Source: Cryptobacteroides sp934698975
GTDB lineage: Bacteria; Bacteroidota; Bacteroidia; Bacteroidales; UBA932
Assembly (NCBI GenBank): GCA_934698975.1
Contig: CAKUVR010000011.1
Coordinates: forward strand, 1 to 64,000
Reading direction: 5' to 3'
DNA: 64,000 nucleotides
The notes beneath the pieces are model-generated. The model saw only the letters and a list, made by a program, of their open reading frames with translations. It did not search any database and was not told the DNA's origin. This document shows positions 16,657 through 25,397 of this stretch, piece by piece. The position numbers and the translations under genes are program-made. How positions within the stretch are numbered: the first letter of the stretch is position 1; the number at the start of each line of letters is the position of its first letter.

Positions 16657-17598
16657 ATGAAAGCGATAGTAAAAACCGATTTCAACTTGCCGGGACAGGT
16701 TGGAAAGTATGTCGGTAAGGTACGTGATGTCTACGACATTGACGGAAAGTATCTCGTGATGGTTGTCACTGACAGGATCTCTGCCTTTGATGTGGTTCTG
16801 CCTGAGGGTGTTCCGTACAAGGGACAGGTCTTGAACCGCATCGCTGCCAAGTTCCTTGACGCCACATCTGACATCCTTCCTAATTGGAAGGTGGCCGTTC
16901 CGGATCCGTCCGTCACCGTTGGCTACAAGTGCGAGCCGTTCAAGGTTGAGATGGTTATCCGCGGTTATCTCGCAGGACACGCCTGGAGAGAGTACAAGGC
17001 CGGGAAGAGGACAATCTGCGGAGTTCAGATGCCTGACGGGATGGTAGAGAACCAGAAATTCCCGGAGCCTCTTGTGACTCCGACATCAAAGGCAGCCGAA
17101 GGACATGACGAGGACATCTCCAAGGAGGAGATCATCGCCCAGGGACTTGTCGGACGCGAGGACTACGAGAAGTTGGAGGCCTACACGAGAGCCATCTACA
17201 AGCGTGGCTGCGAGATTGCCGCTCAGCATGGACTGATTCTCGTGGACACCAAGTACGAGTTCGGCAAGAAGGACGGTCAGATCTATCTGATGGACGAGGT
17301 CCACACTCCGGATTCCTCCCGGTATTTCTACGCCGATGGTTACGAGGAGAGGCTTGCCAAAGGGGAGCATCAGAAGCAGCTTTCCAAGGAGTTTGTTCGT
17401 GAGTGGCTGATGGCCAACGGCTTTCAGGGACAGGAGGGACAGAAAGTTCCGGAGATGACTCCTGAGGTCGTGTCCGGAATCTCTGACCGCTACATTGAAC
17501 TCTACGAACATATTACCGGGGACAGGTTCGAGAAGGCGGAATATTCCGCTGGAACCATCGAGGCGAATGTCAAGGCTTGTCTTGAGGGTCTGAAATAA
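16657..17598 (+). CDS. purC: SAICAR synthetase
   Basis: Phosphoribosylaminoimidazole-succinocarboxamide synthase, which joins aspartate to CAIR in purine synthesis. The N-terminal GKVRDVYDIDGKYLVMVVTDR is the nucleotide-binding signature, followed by ISAFDVVLPEGVPYKGQVLN. The EVHTPDSSRY segment matches the family's second signature. 313 residues, the longer form found in Bacteroidota and yeast-like enzymes. Followed by a dense group of type-1 repeats. Confidence 0.96.
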   Translation: MKAIVKTDFNLPGQVGKYVGKVRDVYDIDGKYLVMVVTDRISAFDVVLPEGVPYKGQVLNRIAAKFLDATSDILPNWKVAVPDPSVTVGYKCEPFKVEMVIRGYLAGHAWREYKAGKRTICGVQMPDGMVENQKFPEPLVTPTSKAAEGHDEDISKEEIIAQGLVGREDYEKLEAYTRAIYKRGCEIAAQHGLILVDTKYEFGKKDGQIYLMDEVHTPDSSRYFYADGYEERLAKGEHQKQLSKEFVREWLMANGFQGQEGQKVPEMTPEVVSGISDRYIELYEHITGDRFEKAEYSAGTIEANVKACLEGLK

Positions 17599-17602
17599 TA
17601 AA

Positions 17603-17773
17603 GTCGCTTCGACAGGTTGGGTAACTTCGTCACTTCGACAAACTCAGTGACCGATCTGTCATGAATCCTGAGCTTGTCGAAGGGCCGAAATCTGAGTGAT
17701 TGAAAAAGGTCATGTGTCATAATTTGGTCACTGAGTCTGCGGTTGCTGAGCTTGTCGAAGCATCGAAGTGACC
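17603..17773. repeat. Cluster of type-1 dispersed repeats, one nested
   Basis: Recognisable units at 17603-17625, 17629-17652 and 17659-17684, and a composite at 17726-17773 in which one unit (GGTTGCTGAGCTTGTCGAAG) is inserted between the arms GGTCACT and AGTGACC of another. They fill the gap between purC and the next gene. Confidence 0.85.
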
Positions 17774-17787
17774 ATAAATCTGAGACA

Positions 17788-18255
17788 ATGGACGGCCTGA
17801 GACGAATATACGCCCGCAACTGCGAGGTACGAAGGGTTGACAGAACGGTCGCCGGACCGTTCCTTCAATCCTTTCACCGTTTGGGCTACACCCGCTGCCG
17901 CCACCTCTATGGCCTGTTTGTGAACCGTGGCGAGGATATTCCTTCGGGAACATTGGTGGCCGTAGCCGGCTTCTCCGCTCCGAGAGTGTGGCGGAAAGGG
18001 GGCAAGAGCATACGTTCGTGCGAATGGATCAGGTACGCCTCATTGGAAGGGGTCGGAGTCGATGGCGGAATGGGCAAACTTCTGAAGGCGTTCATCGAGG
18101 AAGTAAGACCGGATGACGTGATGAGTTATGCAGACGCGTCGTGGTCGGATGGCGACGTTTACCGGAAACTTGGATTCGCACAGGAGGAAGACAAGGTTTT
18201 CCCGGATGGAAGCCGAAGTCTTAAGTTCAGACTTAAACTGACTGAATATGAGTAA
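17788..18255 (+). CDS. GNAT-fold protein resembling Mom-like acyltransferases
   Basis: 155 residues; the ATG at 17788 gives MDGLRRIYARNCEVRRVDRT. An upstream ATG at 17743 starting MLSLSKH lies wholly inside a type-1 repeat and is rejected. The pattern LVAVAGFSAPRVWRK, EWIRYASLEGVGVDGGMGKL and VMSYADASWSDGDVYRKLGF fits a GNAT fold; the SYAD...G.VY..LGF ending resembles the Mom DNA-modification family and its chromosomal relatives. That likeness is from memory of motifs, so substrate is unknown. It overlaps mtgA by eight bases and is probably co-transcribed with it. Confidence 0.55.
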   Translation: MDGLRRIYARNCEVRRVDRTVAGPFLQSFHRLGYTRCRHLYGLFVNRGEDIPSGTLVAVAGFSAPRVWRKGGKSIRSCEWIRYASLEGVGVDGGMGKLLKAFIEEVRPDDVMSYADASWSDGDVYRKLGFAQEEDKVFPDGSRSLKFRLKLTEYE

Positions 18256-18958
18256 GAACCGAACGTTTTTAGGACGAATGTGGCGGCTGCTTCTGATCAA
18301 GTTGCCGTTGGCTTTCTTTGTGCTTACGTTTCTGTGGGTCCTTGTTCTGAAATGGTGTCCGGTCTACGTCACTCCGCTCATGGTCCAACGTTCGATCCAG
18401 TACAGAAACGACAAGAATTTCCACACCCGAAAGACTTGGGTTCCGTACGAAAGGATATCCCCGGAGATGGCTCGTGCCGTGATAGCCAGCGAGGACAATC
18501 TTTTTGACAAGCACAGCGGCTTTGACTGGAAGGCGATCAAGCAGGCGCAAAAGGAGTATGAGAGCGGCAAGCGTCGCCGTGGTGGCAGCACAATCTCGCA
18601 GCAGACAGCTAAGAATGTGTTCCTGCTTCCGCATAAGTCTATGATCCGCAAGGGTTTCGAGGCTTACTTCACTATCCTGATCGAGTTGATGTGGGACAAG
18701 GAAAGGATCATGGAGGTCTATCTGAATGTCGCCGAGATGGGAAAAGGTGTCTATGGAGTCGAGGCCGCTGCCGAGGTGCATTTCGGTACGTCAGCCGCCA
18801 AGTTGACACGCCGTCAGGCCTGCCTGATCGCAGCCTGTCTTCCAAACCCGATCAAGCGGAACGCTGGCAAACCGTCAGCCTACATAAGCAAGCGGGCAGG
18901 TGACATTGCCGCTTTGGAGCCCAAGATAGGCTATCCCGACTGGGTCTATCACAAATGA
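18248..18958 (+). CDS. mtgA: Monofunctional peptidoglycan glycosyltransferase
   Basis: GT51 enzyme that polymerises lipid II into glycan strands. A single membrane segment at about residues 14-36 anchors the catalytic domain in the periplasm. Motif 1 ASEDNLFDKHSGFD carries the catalytic Glu82; motif 2 RRRGGSTISQQTAKN and the YLNVAEMGKGVYGVEAAA segment are intact. No transpeptidase domain follows. 236 residues, the family norm. Terminated by the hairpin at 18983-19013. Confidence 0.95.
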   Translation: MSKNRTFLGRMWRLLLIKLPLAFFVLTFLWVLVLKWCPVYVTPLMVQRSIQYRNDKNFHTRKTWVPYERISPEMARAVIASEDNLFDKHSGFDWKAIKQAQKEYESGKRRRGGSTISQQTAKNVFLLPHKSMIRKGFEAYFTILIELMWDKERIMEVYLNVAEMGKGVYGVEAAAEVHFGTSAAKLTRRQACLIAACLPNPIKRNAGKPSAYISKRAGDIAALEPKIGYPDWVYHK

Positions 18959-18982
18959 TTCTGAACGATAGGTGAACTTGAA

Positions 18983-19013
18983 GGCGGTGGGAATGTAATT
19001 CCCGCCGTTTTTG
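18983..19013 (+). terminator. Intrinsic terminator after mtgA
   Basis: GGGAAT/ATTCCC inner stem extended by CGG/CCG with one G-T pair, followed by TTTTT. It ends the purC-side transcripts just before the polysaccharide cluster. Confidence 0.8.
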
Positions 19014-19014
19014 T

Positions 19015-19022
19015 TATATTTG
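19015..19022 (+). promoter_or_regulatory. Possible -7 element for the polysaccharide cluster
   Basis: TATATTTG directly after the mtgA terminator; a -33 partner is not clear. It would give a leader of about 135 bases that contains type-1 repeats. Confidence 0.35.
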
Positions 19023-19050
19023 TAAACTTTGCTGGACGGTGGCGGCATAG

Positions 19051-19136
19051 GCCACTGATGCTGTCGAAGTTTGTTTGTTGGTTCGACATGCTTACCAACC
19101 GGAAGATCGATTACAGAGCCTGTCGAAGTGGCATAA
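19051..19136. repeat. Type-1 repeats in the leader of the polysaccharide cluster
   Basis: Degenerate units at 19051-19073 (CCACTGATGCTGTCGAAG), 19078-19100 (GGTTCGACATGCTTACCAACC, ends complementary) and 19111-19136 (AGAGCCTGTCGAAGTGGC). Confidence 0.7.
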
Positions 19137-19162
19137 CGTTTATCAATAATGACTGATCTGAG

Positions 19163-20191
19163 ATGAAGATACTTGTGACGGGTGCGGCGGGATTCATCGG
19201 CTCAAGGCTGATGGCAAGGCTGGCGGAAAGAGGAGATGATGTTGTCGGGCTGGACAACATCAATGACTACTATGATGTCCGTCTAAAGTACGGGAGGCTT
19301 AAAGAGAACGGTTTCGACGGGCCGTTTGAGGAAGGTACTGTGGCCGTGAGCGGAAAGTTCCCTAACTGCCGTTTCGTGAAGATGTCCATCTGCGACAAGG
19401 CAGATCTTGACGCACTGTTCGGACGCGAAAGATTTGACAGGGTTGTCAATCTGGCGGCGCAGGCCGGGGTGAGATATTCGATAACCAACCCTTACGTCTA
19501 TCTTGAAAGCAACCTTCACGGCTTTCTGAATATTCTTGAGGCGTGCCGCAACTTTGGCGTGGAGCATTTGGTCTATGCCTCTTCAAGTTCTGTCTATGGC
19601 CTCAACGAGAAAGTCCCGTTCTCCGAGGAAGACAAGGCCGACTGTCCGGTCAGCCTCTACGGCGCGACCAAGAAGGCCAACGAATTGATGGCCCATTCAT
19701 ATTCAAAGCTCTATGGTTTCGCCTCCACAGGACTCCGCTTTTTTACGGTCTACGGCCCATGGGGCAGACCGGATATGTCGCCGATGCTTTTCGCCTCGGC
19801 CATCGCCAAGGGTGAGCCGATCAAGGTCTTCAACGGCGGCGACATGATCCGTGACTTCACATACGTGGACGACATCGTTGAGGGCACCATCCGTGTGATC
19901 GACCACACTCCGAAGGCTGAGGAATGCGCCCACAACGTCCCTGCCAAGGTCTACAACATCGGATGCTCGCATCCTGTTAAACTCATGGATTTCATAAGCG
20001 AGATTGAACAGGCCTACGGCAAGCCGGCACAGAAGGTTTTCCTCCCGATGCAGGCCGGTGACGTCTATCAGACAAATGCCGACACCTCAAAACTGGAAAA
20101 CGAACTCGGCTACAAGCCCTGCACCTCCCTCCACGACGGCATCCGCCTCTTCATGGAGTGGTACAAGAGCGACCTTAACCCATTGAAGTAA
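19163..20191 (+). CDS. NAD-dependent sugar-nucleotide epimerase (UDP-glucuronate 4-epimerase type)
   Basis: Extended SDR enzyme. The NAD-binding GAAGFIGSR motif is at residues 7-15, the Ser of YASSSSVYG near 140-142, and Tyr166/Lys170 in SLYGATKK. The downstream TGLRFFTVYGPWGRPDM stretch is characteristic of UDP-glucuronate/galacturonate 4-epimerases. 342 residues. It is the first gene of the eight-gene cluster and probably supplies a uronic-acid nucleotide sugar. The exact substrate is an inference. Confidence 0.85.
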   Translation: MKILVTGAAGFIGSRLMARLAERGDDVVGLDNINDYYDVRLKYGRLKENGFDGPFEEGTVAVSGKFPNCRFVKMSICDKADLDALFGRERFDRVVNLAAQAGVRYSITNPYVYLESNLHGFLNILEACRNFGVEHLVYASSSSVYGLNEKVPFSEEDKADCPVSLYGATKKANELMAHSYSKLYGFASTGLRFFTVYGPWGRPDMSPMLFASAIAKGEPIKVFNGGDMIRDFTYVDDIVEGTIRVIDHTPKAEECAHNVPAKVYNIGCSHPVKLMDFISEIEQAYGKPAQKVFLPMQAGDVYQTNADTSKLENELGYKPCTSLHDGIRLFMEWYKSDLNPLK

Positions 20192-20225
20192 ATCATTGAA
20201 TATGCTCGTCAAGCAAGTGTAGGGT

Positions 20226-21773
20226 ATGAGTGACATGCAGACAGGACAGATCTCAGAGAACAGCAGGAGGATAGCCAAGAACACCCTTGCGCTGTACTTC
20301 CGTATGTTCCTGCTGATGGCGATAGGACTCTATACGTCCAGAGTCGTTCTCAACGCCTTGGGGGAGACTGACTTCGGTGTGTATGGCGCTGTTGGTGGAA
20401 TCGTCTCGATGTGTTCCTTGCTGACGGGTTCTTTGGCGTCTGCCATAAGCCGTTTCTTGACAGTGGAACTTGGAAAAAACGATGAAGTCAGGCTTAAGGA
20501 CATATTCTCCACATCCGTCATAGTCATTCTGCTTCTCGCGGCGTTGGTCTTTGTTGTGGCGGAACCTTTGGGAATATGGTATGTCGGCAATGTCATGAAC
20601 CTCCCTCCGGAGCGGCTTGAGGCCGCCCGATGGGTATTTCAGTTTTCTTTGTTCACATTTGCCGTCAATCTCATGTCCGTGCCGTACAACGCGGCCATCA
20701 TCGCACACGAGAGGATGACGGCCTATGCCTACATCAGCGTCCTTGAAGGAGTCTTGAATCTGGCAGTGGCCTTGCTTGTGTCGTATTGCTCCTTTGACCG
20801 CCTGAAATATTTCTCTTTTCTGATGTTCCTGTCAGCGGTTGCCGTCAGGTTCACATATGCGGTCTATTGCAAGCGTCATTTTGGCGAATGCCGGGTCAAA
20901 CTCAGGTTGAACAAGCCGATTTTCGGCCAGATGCTCTCTTTCGCAGGCTGGAGTTTTCTGGGCAACGGAGCTTATATCCTGAACACTCAAGGGATCAATC
21001 AGCTCTTGAATATATTCTTTGGTGTTTCGCTCAACGCAGCCCGTGAGGTGATGTCAAAGGTTGAGATGACGGTGAACAAGTTCGTCACGAACTTCATAAC
21101 GGCGATCAACCCTCAGATCATGAAGTCATACGCCGCCGGGAACTATGAGTATATGTATCATCTGGTCTGCCGCGGGGCGAAATATTCATATTTCATGCTT
21201 TTTGTGCTGGCGCTGCCGCTGATGTTGGAGACACCCGCCATCCTGAGACTATGGCTGAAGGACGTGCCTGAATATTCAGTGGTGTTTGTCAGGTTGTCAT
21301 TGGCAACCGCACTGTGCAACACGTTGGGACACACGTTTCTGGCTGCGGTCAACGCCACCGGCAAGGTTGTGCGTTACCAGATTTGGGTCTCTGTCGTGGG
21401 CGTTCTGGTGTTTCCTCTTTCACTTGTCGCTTTCAAGGCCGGATGTCCTCCCCAGACTGCGTTTTATATTTATTTTCTTGTCTATTTTGTTCTGATATTT
21501 GTCAGGTTGTTCATTGTGACAAGGCAAATCGGAATGCCTGAAGCGTTGTTTGCAAAGGAAGTCTTCTTGAAGATCATTCCTGTCACCATACTTTCGGCCG
21601 TGGTACCTTTGCTGCTCATGCGCGGGCTGCCTCCGTCAATCTGGAGATTGCTGGCTGTTTGTGTGTCAAGTGTGCTCTGCGTGGCGGTTTCCGTTTGCCT
21701 TGCCGGACTGACAGCCGGTGAAAAGATCTTCATAGTCAGAAAACTCCGGAATATTTTCAAAGTGAATTTATAG
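20226..21773 (+). CDS. Polysaccharide flippase (Wzx/MATE-like)
   Basis: 515-residue polytopic membrane protein with about 12-14 hydrophobic segments and the start RIAKNTLALYFRMFLLMAIG followed by GLYTSRVVLNALGETDFGVYG, typical of the Bacteroidota lipopolysaccharide/oligosaccharide flippase family. It would move lipid-linked repeat units across the inner membrane. It lies 34 bases after the epimerase gene and two bases before the ThDP enzyme gene, fitting a single operon. No polymerase (Wzy) gene is recognised in this cluster. Confidence 0.85.
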   Translation: MSDMQTGQISENSRRIAKNTLALYFRMFLLMAIGLYTSRVVLNALGETDFGVYGAVGGIVSMCSLLTGSLASAISRFLTVELGKNDEVRLKDIFSTSVIVILLLAALVFVVAEPLGIWYVGNVMNLPPERLEAARWVFQFSLFTFAVNLMSVPYNAAIIAHERMTAYAYISVLEGVLNLAVALLVSYCSFDRLKYFSFLMFLSAVAVRFTYAVYCKRHFGECRVKLRLNKPIFGQMLSFAGWSFLGNGAYILNTQGINQLLNIFFGVSLNAAREVMSKVEMTVNKFVTNFITAINPQIMKSYAAGNYEYMYHLVCRGAKYSYFMLFVLALPLMLETPAILRLWLKDVPEYSVVFVRLSLATALCNTLGHTFLAAVNATGKVVRYQIWVSVVGVLVFPLSLVAFKAGCPPQTAFYIYFLVYFVLIFVRLFIVTRQIGMPEALFAKEVFLKIIPVTILSAVVPLLLMRGLPPSIWRLLAVCVSSVLCVAVSVCLAGLTAGEKIFIVRKLRNIFKVNL

Positions 21774-21775
21774 GT

Positions 21776-23530
21776 ATGAATACACACTATACTGTTGAGA
21801 GAAACGTTCAGATACTCATAAGTCTTCTGAAACATAACGGAATAAGAAAGGTCATCGCTTCTCCGGGCACCACCAACATCACGTTTGTGGCCAGCCTTCA
21901 GAGCGATCCGTTTTTCGAGATGTATTCCGCGGCGGATGAGAGGTCAGCGGCCTACATGGCCTGTGGACTGGCAGAGGAGAGCGGTGAGCCGGTCGTCATA
22001 ACCTGCACAGGCGCGACTGCTTCCAGAAACTATCTTCCAGGGCTGACAGAAGCATACTACAGGAAATTGCCTGTGCTGGCTGTCACGTCCATGGCGGGAC
22101 GCTCGAAGATCGGCAACCTGAATCCTCAGATAATAGACAGGTCACGGATTCAGAATGATGTGGCGGTTTTCTCAGCCCAAGTTCCTTTCATCCATGATTC
22201 CGAGGAGGAGCGGCTGTGTGTCTTGACGGTGAACAAGGCCTTGATCGCTCTCAAGGCTGATGGCGGCGGTCCGGTGCATCTGGATGTGGAGACGAGGATT
22301 TCGACTGATTTCTCTGTCACGGAACTTCCGCCTGTCAGGAGCATAGGCTATTTTGACACAGAGGATGCCTTGCCGGACATCCCGAAAGGGAATGTCTGCG
22401 TGTTTGTCGGATCGCATCTTCCATGGAAAGAGGACGAGACGCAGGCGTTGGAAGATTTTTGTGAGAGGTATGACGCGGTCGCTTTTTGCGATCTTACATC
22501 AAATTATACGGGCAGGTTCGCGGCAAGATCCGCGGCTGTGTTTTCACAAAAGTACATTCATACGCCTTTGCTCAAGCCGGATCTGTTGGTTCACATAGGT
22601 GAAATCTCAGGGGATTACTACACTTGGGCGTCATTGAAACCAAAGTCTGTATGGCGGGTCAGCAAGGATGGAGAGCTTAAGGATGCGTTCAAGTGTTTGG
22701 ACAATGTATTCCATATGTCGGAAAGATTCTTCTTCAGGCATTATTCAGATTTAAGGGAAACGTCTCCTTCTGTGTCAGGGAAAATGGCCGGAATCGAAAA
22801 TGAATATAATACCGTTGTCTCTTCGGTTCCGGAACTTCCGTTTTCCAACCTATGGGTGGCGCGGAGTCTTACCGATAGACTTCCGGCCGGCTCCGTACTT
22901 CATCTAGGCATATTGAACTCTTTGAGGAGCTGGAATTTTTTCAGACCTGATTCCACAATAAAGGTTTTCTCCAATGTAGGAGGCTTTGGAATAGACGGTG
23001 GCTTGTCATCATTGCTGGGTTCGTCCTTGGCTTCGCCGGAAATCCTGCATTTCGGGGTCTTTGGTGACCTTGCATTCTTCTATGATATGAACTCATTAGG
23101 AAACAGGCATATAGGAAAGAATATACGGATTTTGTTGATTAATAACGGGAAAGGGACGGAATTCAGAAACTTCAGTCATCCGGCATCGATGTGGGGAGAT
23201 GAGGCCGACGCTTTCATTGCCGCGGGAGGGCACTACGGCAATAAATCTCCGGAATTGGTTTCTCACTATGTGCGAAGTCTTGGTTTTGAATATCTTTCCG
23301 CGTCGTGCAAGGATGAATTCGCCAAAGTGTCAGGTAGATTCCTTGAACCTGGCCATTCCCGCCCGGTTGTGCTGGAAGTGTTCACCGACAGCAAGGATGA
23401 GAGCGATGCCTTGGAGATGTTTTGCGATGCCTTGCGTCCTGACTCCAAAGACAAGGCGAAGGATCTTATCAAGAGTGTGTTCGGGAAAGATGCTGTAGAG
23501 CGGGTAAATAAACTGATCGGGAGAAAGTGA
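21776..23530 (+). CDS. Thiamine-diphosphate-dependent enzyme (MenD/acetolactate-synthase-like)
   Basis: 584 residues in three alpha/beta domains. The N-terminal pyrimidine-binding domain includes KVIASPGTTN and the activating Glu55 in YSAADERSAAYMACGLA. The C-terminal domain has a diphosphate motif beginning GDLAFFYDMN at residue 430 and ending in LLINNGKG. The whole resembles MenD, but the cluster has no menaquinone genes, so a sugar- or acid-modifying role is more likely. It overlaps or nearly touches the SDR gene that follows. ThDP enzymes in surface-sugar loci include YerE-type makers of branched sugars; that role here is inference. Confidence 0.8.
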   Translation: MNTHYTVERNVQILISLLKHNGIRKVIASPGTTNITFVASLQSDPFFEMYSAADERSAAYMACGLAEESGEPVVITCTGATASRNYLPGLTEAYYRKLPVLAVTSMAGRSKIGNLNPQIIDRSRIQNDVAVFSAQVPFIHDSEEERLCVLTVNKALIALKADGGGPVHLDVETRISTDFSVTELPPVRSIGYFDTEDALPDIPKGNVCVFVGSHLPWKEDETQALEDFCERYDAVAFCDLTSNYTGRFAARSAAVFSQKYIHTPLLKPDLLVHIGEISGDYYTWASLKPKSVWRVSKDGELKDAFKCLDNVFHMSERFFFRHYSDLRETSPSVSGKMAGIENEYNTVVSSVPELPFSNLWVARSLTDRLPAGSVLHLGILNSLRSWNFFRPDSTIKVFSNVGGFGIDGGLSSLLGSSLASPEILHFGVFGDLAFFYDMNSLGNRHIGKNIRILLINNGKGTEFRNFSHPASMWGDEADAFIAAGGHYGNKSPELVSHYVRSLGFEYLSASCKDEFAKVSGRFLEPGHSRPVVLEVFTDSKDESDALEMFCDALRPDSKDKAKDLIKSVFGKDAVERVNKLIGRK

Positions 23531-23532
23531 TT

Positions 23533-24366
23533 ATGGGCAAGACATTGACAAGGGCGATCAACTACATATTCAAAGGCGTGCCTGAAGTGGACGTCAAGGT
23601 TGAGGTTGGCTGTGTGGATCCATCATCGAGATTGAAGGGCAAGAGGATACTGATTACCGGTGGAGGTCGCGGACTGGGCTTCTCCATAGCCAAAAAATGT
23701 GTCGCCGAGGGAGCTGATGTGTTGATTTCCGGCAGATCGTCCGAGACTCTGGAGAAGGCTTCGGCCGAACTCGGCGGATGTGCGTATTCGGTATTTGATG
23801 TGACAGATTATGAAAATATACCTTCTTTTATGGAGGAATGCTCGCGGAAGTTGGGAGGAAGGATTGATGTCCTTGTCAACAACGCTGGAATCTCATTGCA
23901 CGAAGGCTCCATCCACAATGTCACCCTTGAGAGTTTTGATGCCCAGTTCGGCACCAACCTGAAAGGCCCATATTTTCTTGCCAAGGCATTTTTGGAGAGA
24001 TTCAAGTCGGCGGAAGGTACTGATGGCAGCATAATATTCATCACCTCCGAAAGGGGACTTTATTGTGATGATCAGCCTTACGGTCTGACCAAGGCGGCGA
24101 TATGCAGTCTTGTTCAGGGACTTGCGCGCAGAACATTGAAGGATGGTGTAAGAGTGAACGCTGTGGCTCCCGGGGTTACAGTGTCGGACATGACAGGAAT
24201 CGACAGGAATGGAAACCTTTACCGTCCGGAGGCTTCCGGAGGACGTGTCATGCTGCCTGAGGAGATAGCCGAGACGGTCGCCTTTTTGATCTCCGATGTT
24301 TCCAAGTCGATCAACGGAGCCATCATCCCGTGCAATGAAGGCAATCATATCCGATGTGACTGGTAG
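23533..24366 (+). CDS. Short-chain dehydrogenase/reductase
   Basis: NAD(P)-dependent oxidoreductase, 277 residues. After a 36-residue N-terminal extension come the cofactor motif TGGGRGLG (42-49), NNAG (116-119), Ser172 and the catalytic Tyr183/Lys187 (YGLTK). The C-terminal end SINGAIIPCNEG is the usual SDR tail. The ATG at 23533 is chosen; a GTG at 23527 overlapping the previous stop is possible. Directly follows the ThDP enzyme, so it may reduce that enzyme's product. Confidence 0.88.
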   Translation: MGKTLTRAINYIFKGVPEVDVKVEVGCVDPSSRLKGKRILITGGGRGLGFSIAKKCVAEGADVLISGRSSETLEKASAELGGCAYSVFDVTDYENIPSFMEECSRKLGGRIDVLVNNAGISLHEGSIHNVTLESFDAQFGTNLKGPYFLAKAFLERFKSAEGTDGSIIFITSERGLYCDDQPYGLTKAAICSLVQGLARRTLKDGVRVNAVAPGVTVSDMTGIDRNGNLYRPEASGGRVMLPEEIAETVAFLISDVSKSINGAIIPCNEGNHIRCDW

Positions 24367-24368
24367 TT

Positions 24369-25397
24369 ATGAAAATAGGGATCCTGACATTTCATTATGC
24401 ATGTAACTACGGGGCGATGTTGCAGACTTACGCCACGCAGGAGTTCTTGCGGTCATTGGGACATGAAGTCCGGGTGGTTGATTATCGCAACAAGTTTGTG
24501 GAGAATGGTTACGACACATGGAACTTCAGAAAGGACTTGCTGAAGACTTTGCCCAGAGCCTTCTCCAGGATGGTGAGAAACAGCCGGTTCGGACATTTCA
24601 TGAAGAAGCGTATAGCACTCTCAAAAGAGCCTTTCGATGATTTCGACATCCTGCTTTTCGGAAGTGACCAGATATGGAACGAGAGAATCACCGGCGGCTT
24701 TGACAGGGTTTACTGGGGGAATTTCCAGACCAAGGCAAGGAAGGTGGCTTGGGCGGCCAGCGCCAATGTCCTGTCTTTCTCCGACATGGAATATGTGGCC
24801 AAATGTCTGTCCGGATTCCATGCCATAAGCGTCAGGGAGGAATCATTGATGGAATTGATATCATCGGTCGCTCCAGTTCCGGTAAAATGTGTCCAGGATC
24901 CAACCTTGATGCTTGGCAGACGGGAATGGGAGTCTTTGTCCGGTCAGGTTCTGGATGGGGGATATGTCTTGGCTTACCCTATGCTGTGCGATGACTTGGT
25001 GATGAACGCCGCTCGCTCGATCGCTGAAGAAAAAGGACTCCGGCTCGTGATCCTTTCTAAAAACGCATCGTACCGACCATACAAGAATATGGTGCAGTGG
25101 GCTGGTCCTGAAGAGTTTGTCTCATACTTCGCCGGTGCGTCTCATGTGGTTACCTCATCATTCCACGGAACAGCCTTCTCTTTGATATTCAGAAAAAAGT
25201 TCCTGTCGGTTGTCGAACCCGGAAAGCGGAACCTTCGTGTGGAGTCCTTGCTCCGCAGGGTTGGGCTGGAGAATCGGATTTCGGACGGAACCGCTCTGGA
25301 TACCATCGACTTGCCTTTGGACAATGACTTGATAGATAAAGTCTTGGGTGAGATAAGGCAGGAAGCGGTAGATTTTCTTAACGAATCGATGTCATGA
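24369..25397 (+). CDS. Polysaccharide pyruvyl transferase family protein
   Basis: 342 residues starting MKIGILTFHYACNYGAMLQT, the signature of the CsaB/polysaccharide pyruvyltransferase family, which adds pyruvate ketals from phosphoenolpyruvate to sugars. FGSDQIWN and the later VVTSSFHGTAFSLIF are conserved family segments; the His in SSFHG is a likely active-site residue. Second pyruvate-linked enzyme in the cluster after the ThDP protein. Its stop overlaps the next start (ATGA-type). Confidence 0.88.
   Translation: MKIGILTFHYACNYGAMLQTYATQEFLRSLGHEVRVVDYRNKFVENGYDTWNFRKDLLKTLPRAFSRMVRNSRFGHFMKKRIALSKEPFDDFDILLFGSDQIWNERITGGFDRVYWGNFQTKARKVAWAASANVLSFSDMEYVAKCLSGFHAISVREESLMELISSVAPVPVKCVQDPTLMLGRREWESLSGQVLDGGYVLAYPMLCDDLVMNAARSIAEEKGLRLVILSKNASYRPYKNMVQWAGPEEFVSYFAGASHVVTSSFHGTAFSLIFRKKFLSVVEPGKRNLRVESLLRRVGLENRISDGTALDTIDLPLDNDLIDKVLGEIRQEAVDFLNESMS

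Noticed and set aside
19015..19162. UpxY-type antitermination leader for the polysaccharide cluster
   Set aside because: No UpxY/UpxZ gene or leader gene is present; only repeats and a possible -7 element are seen.
21776..23530. Calling the ThDP protein MenD
   Set aside because: Resemblance is real but the neighbours are sugar genes and no other men gene is present.
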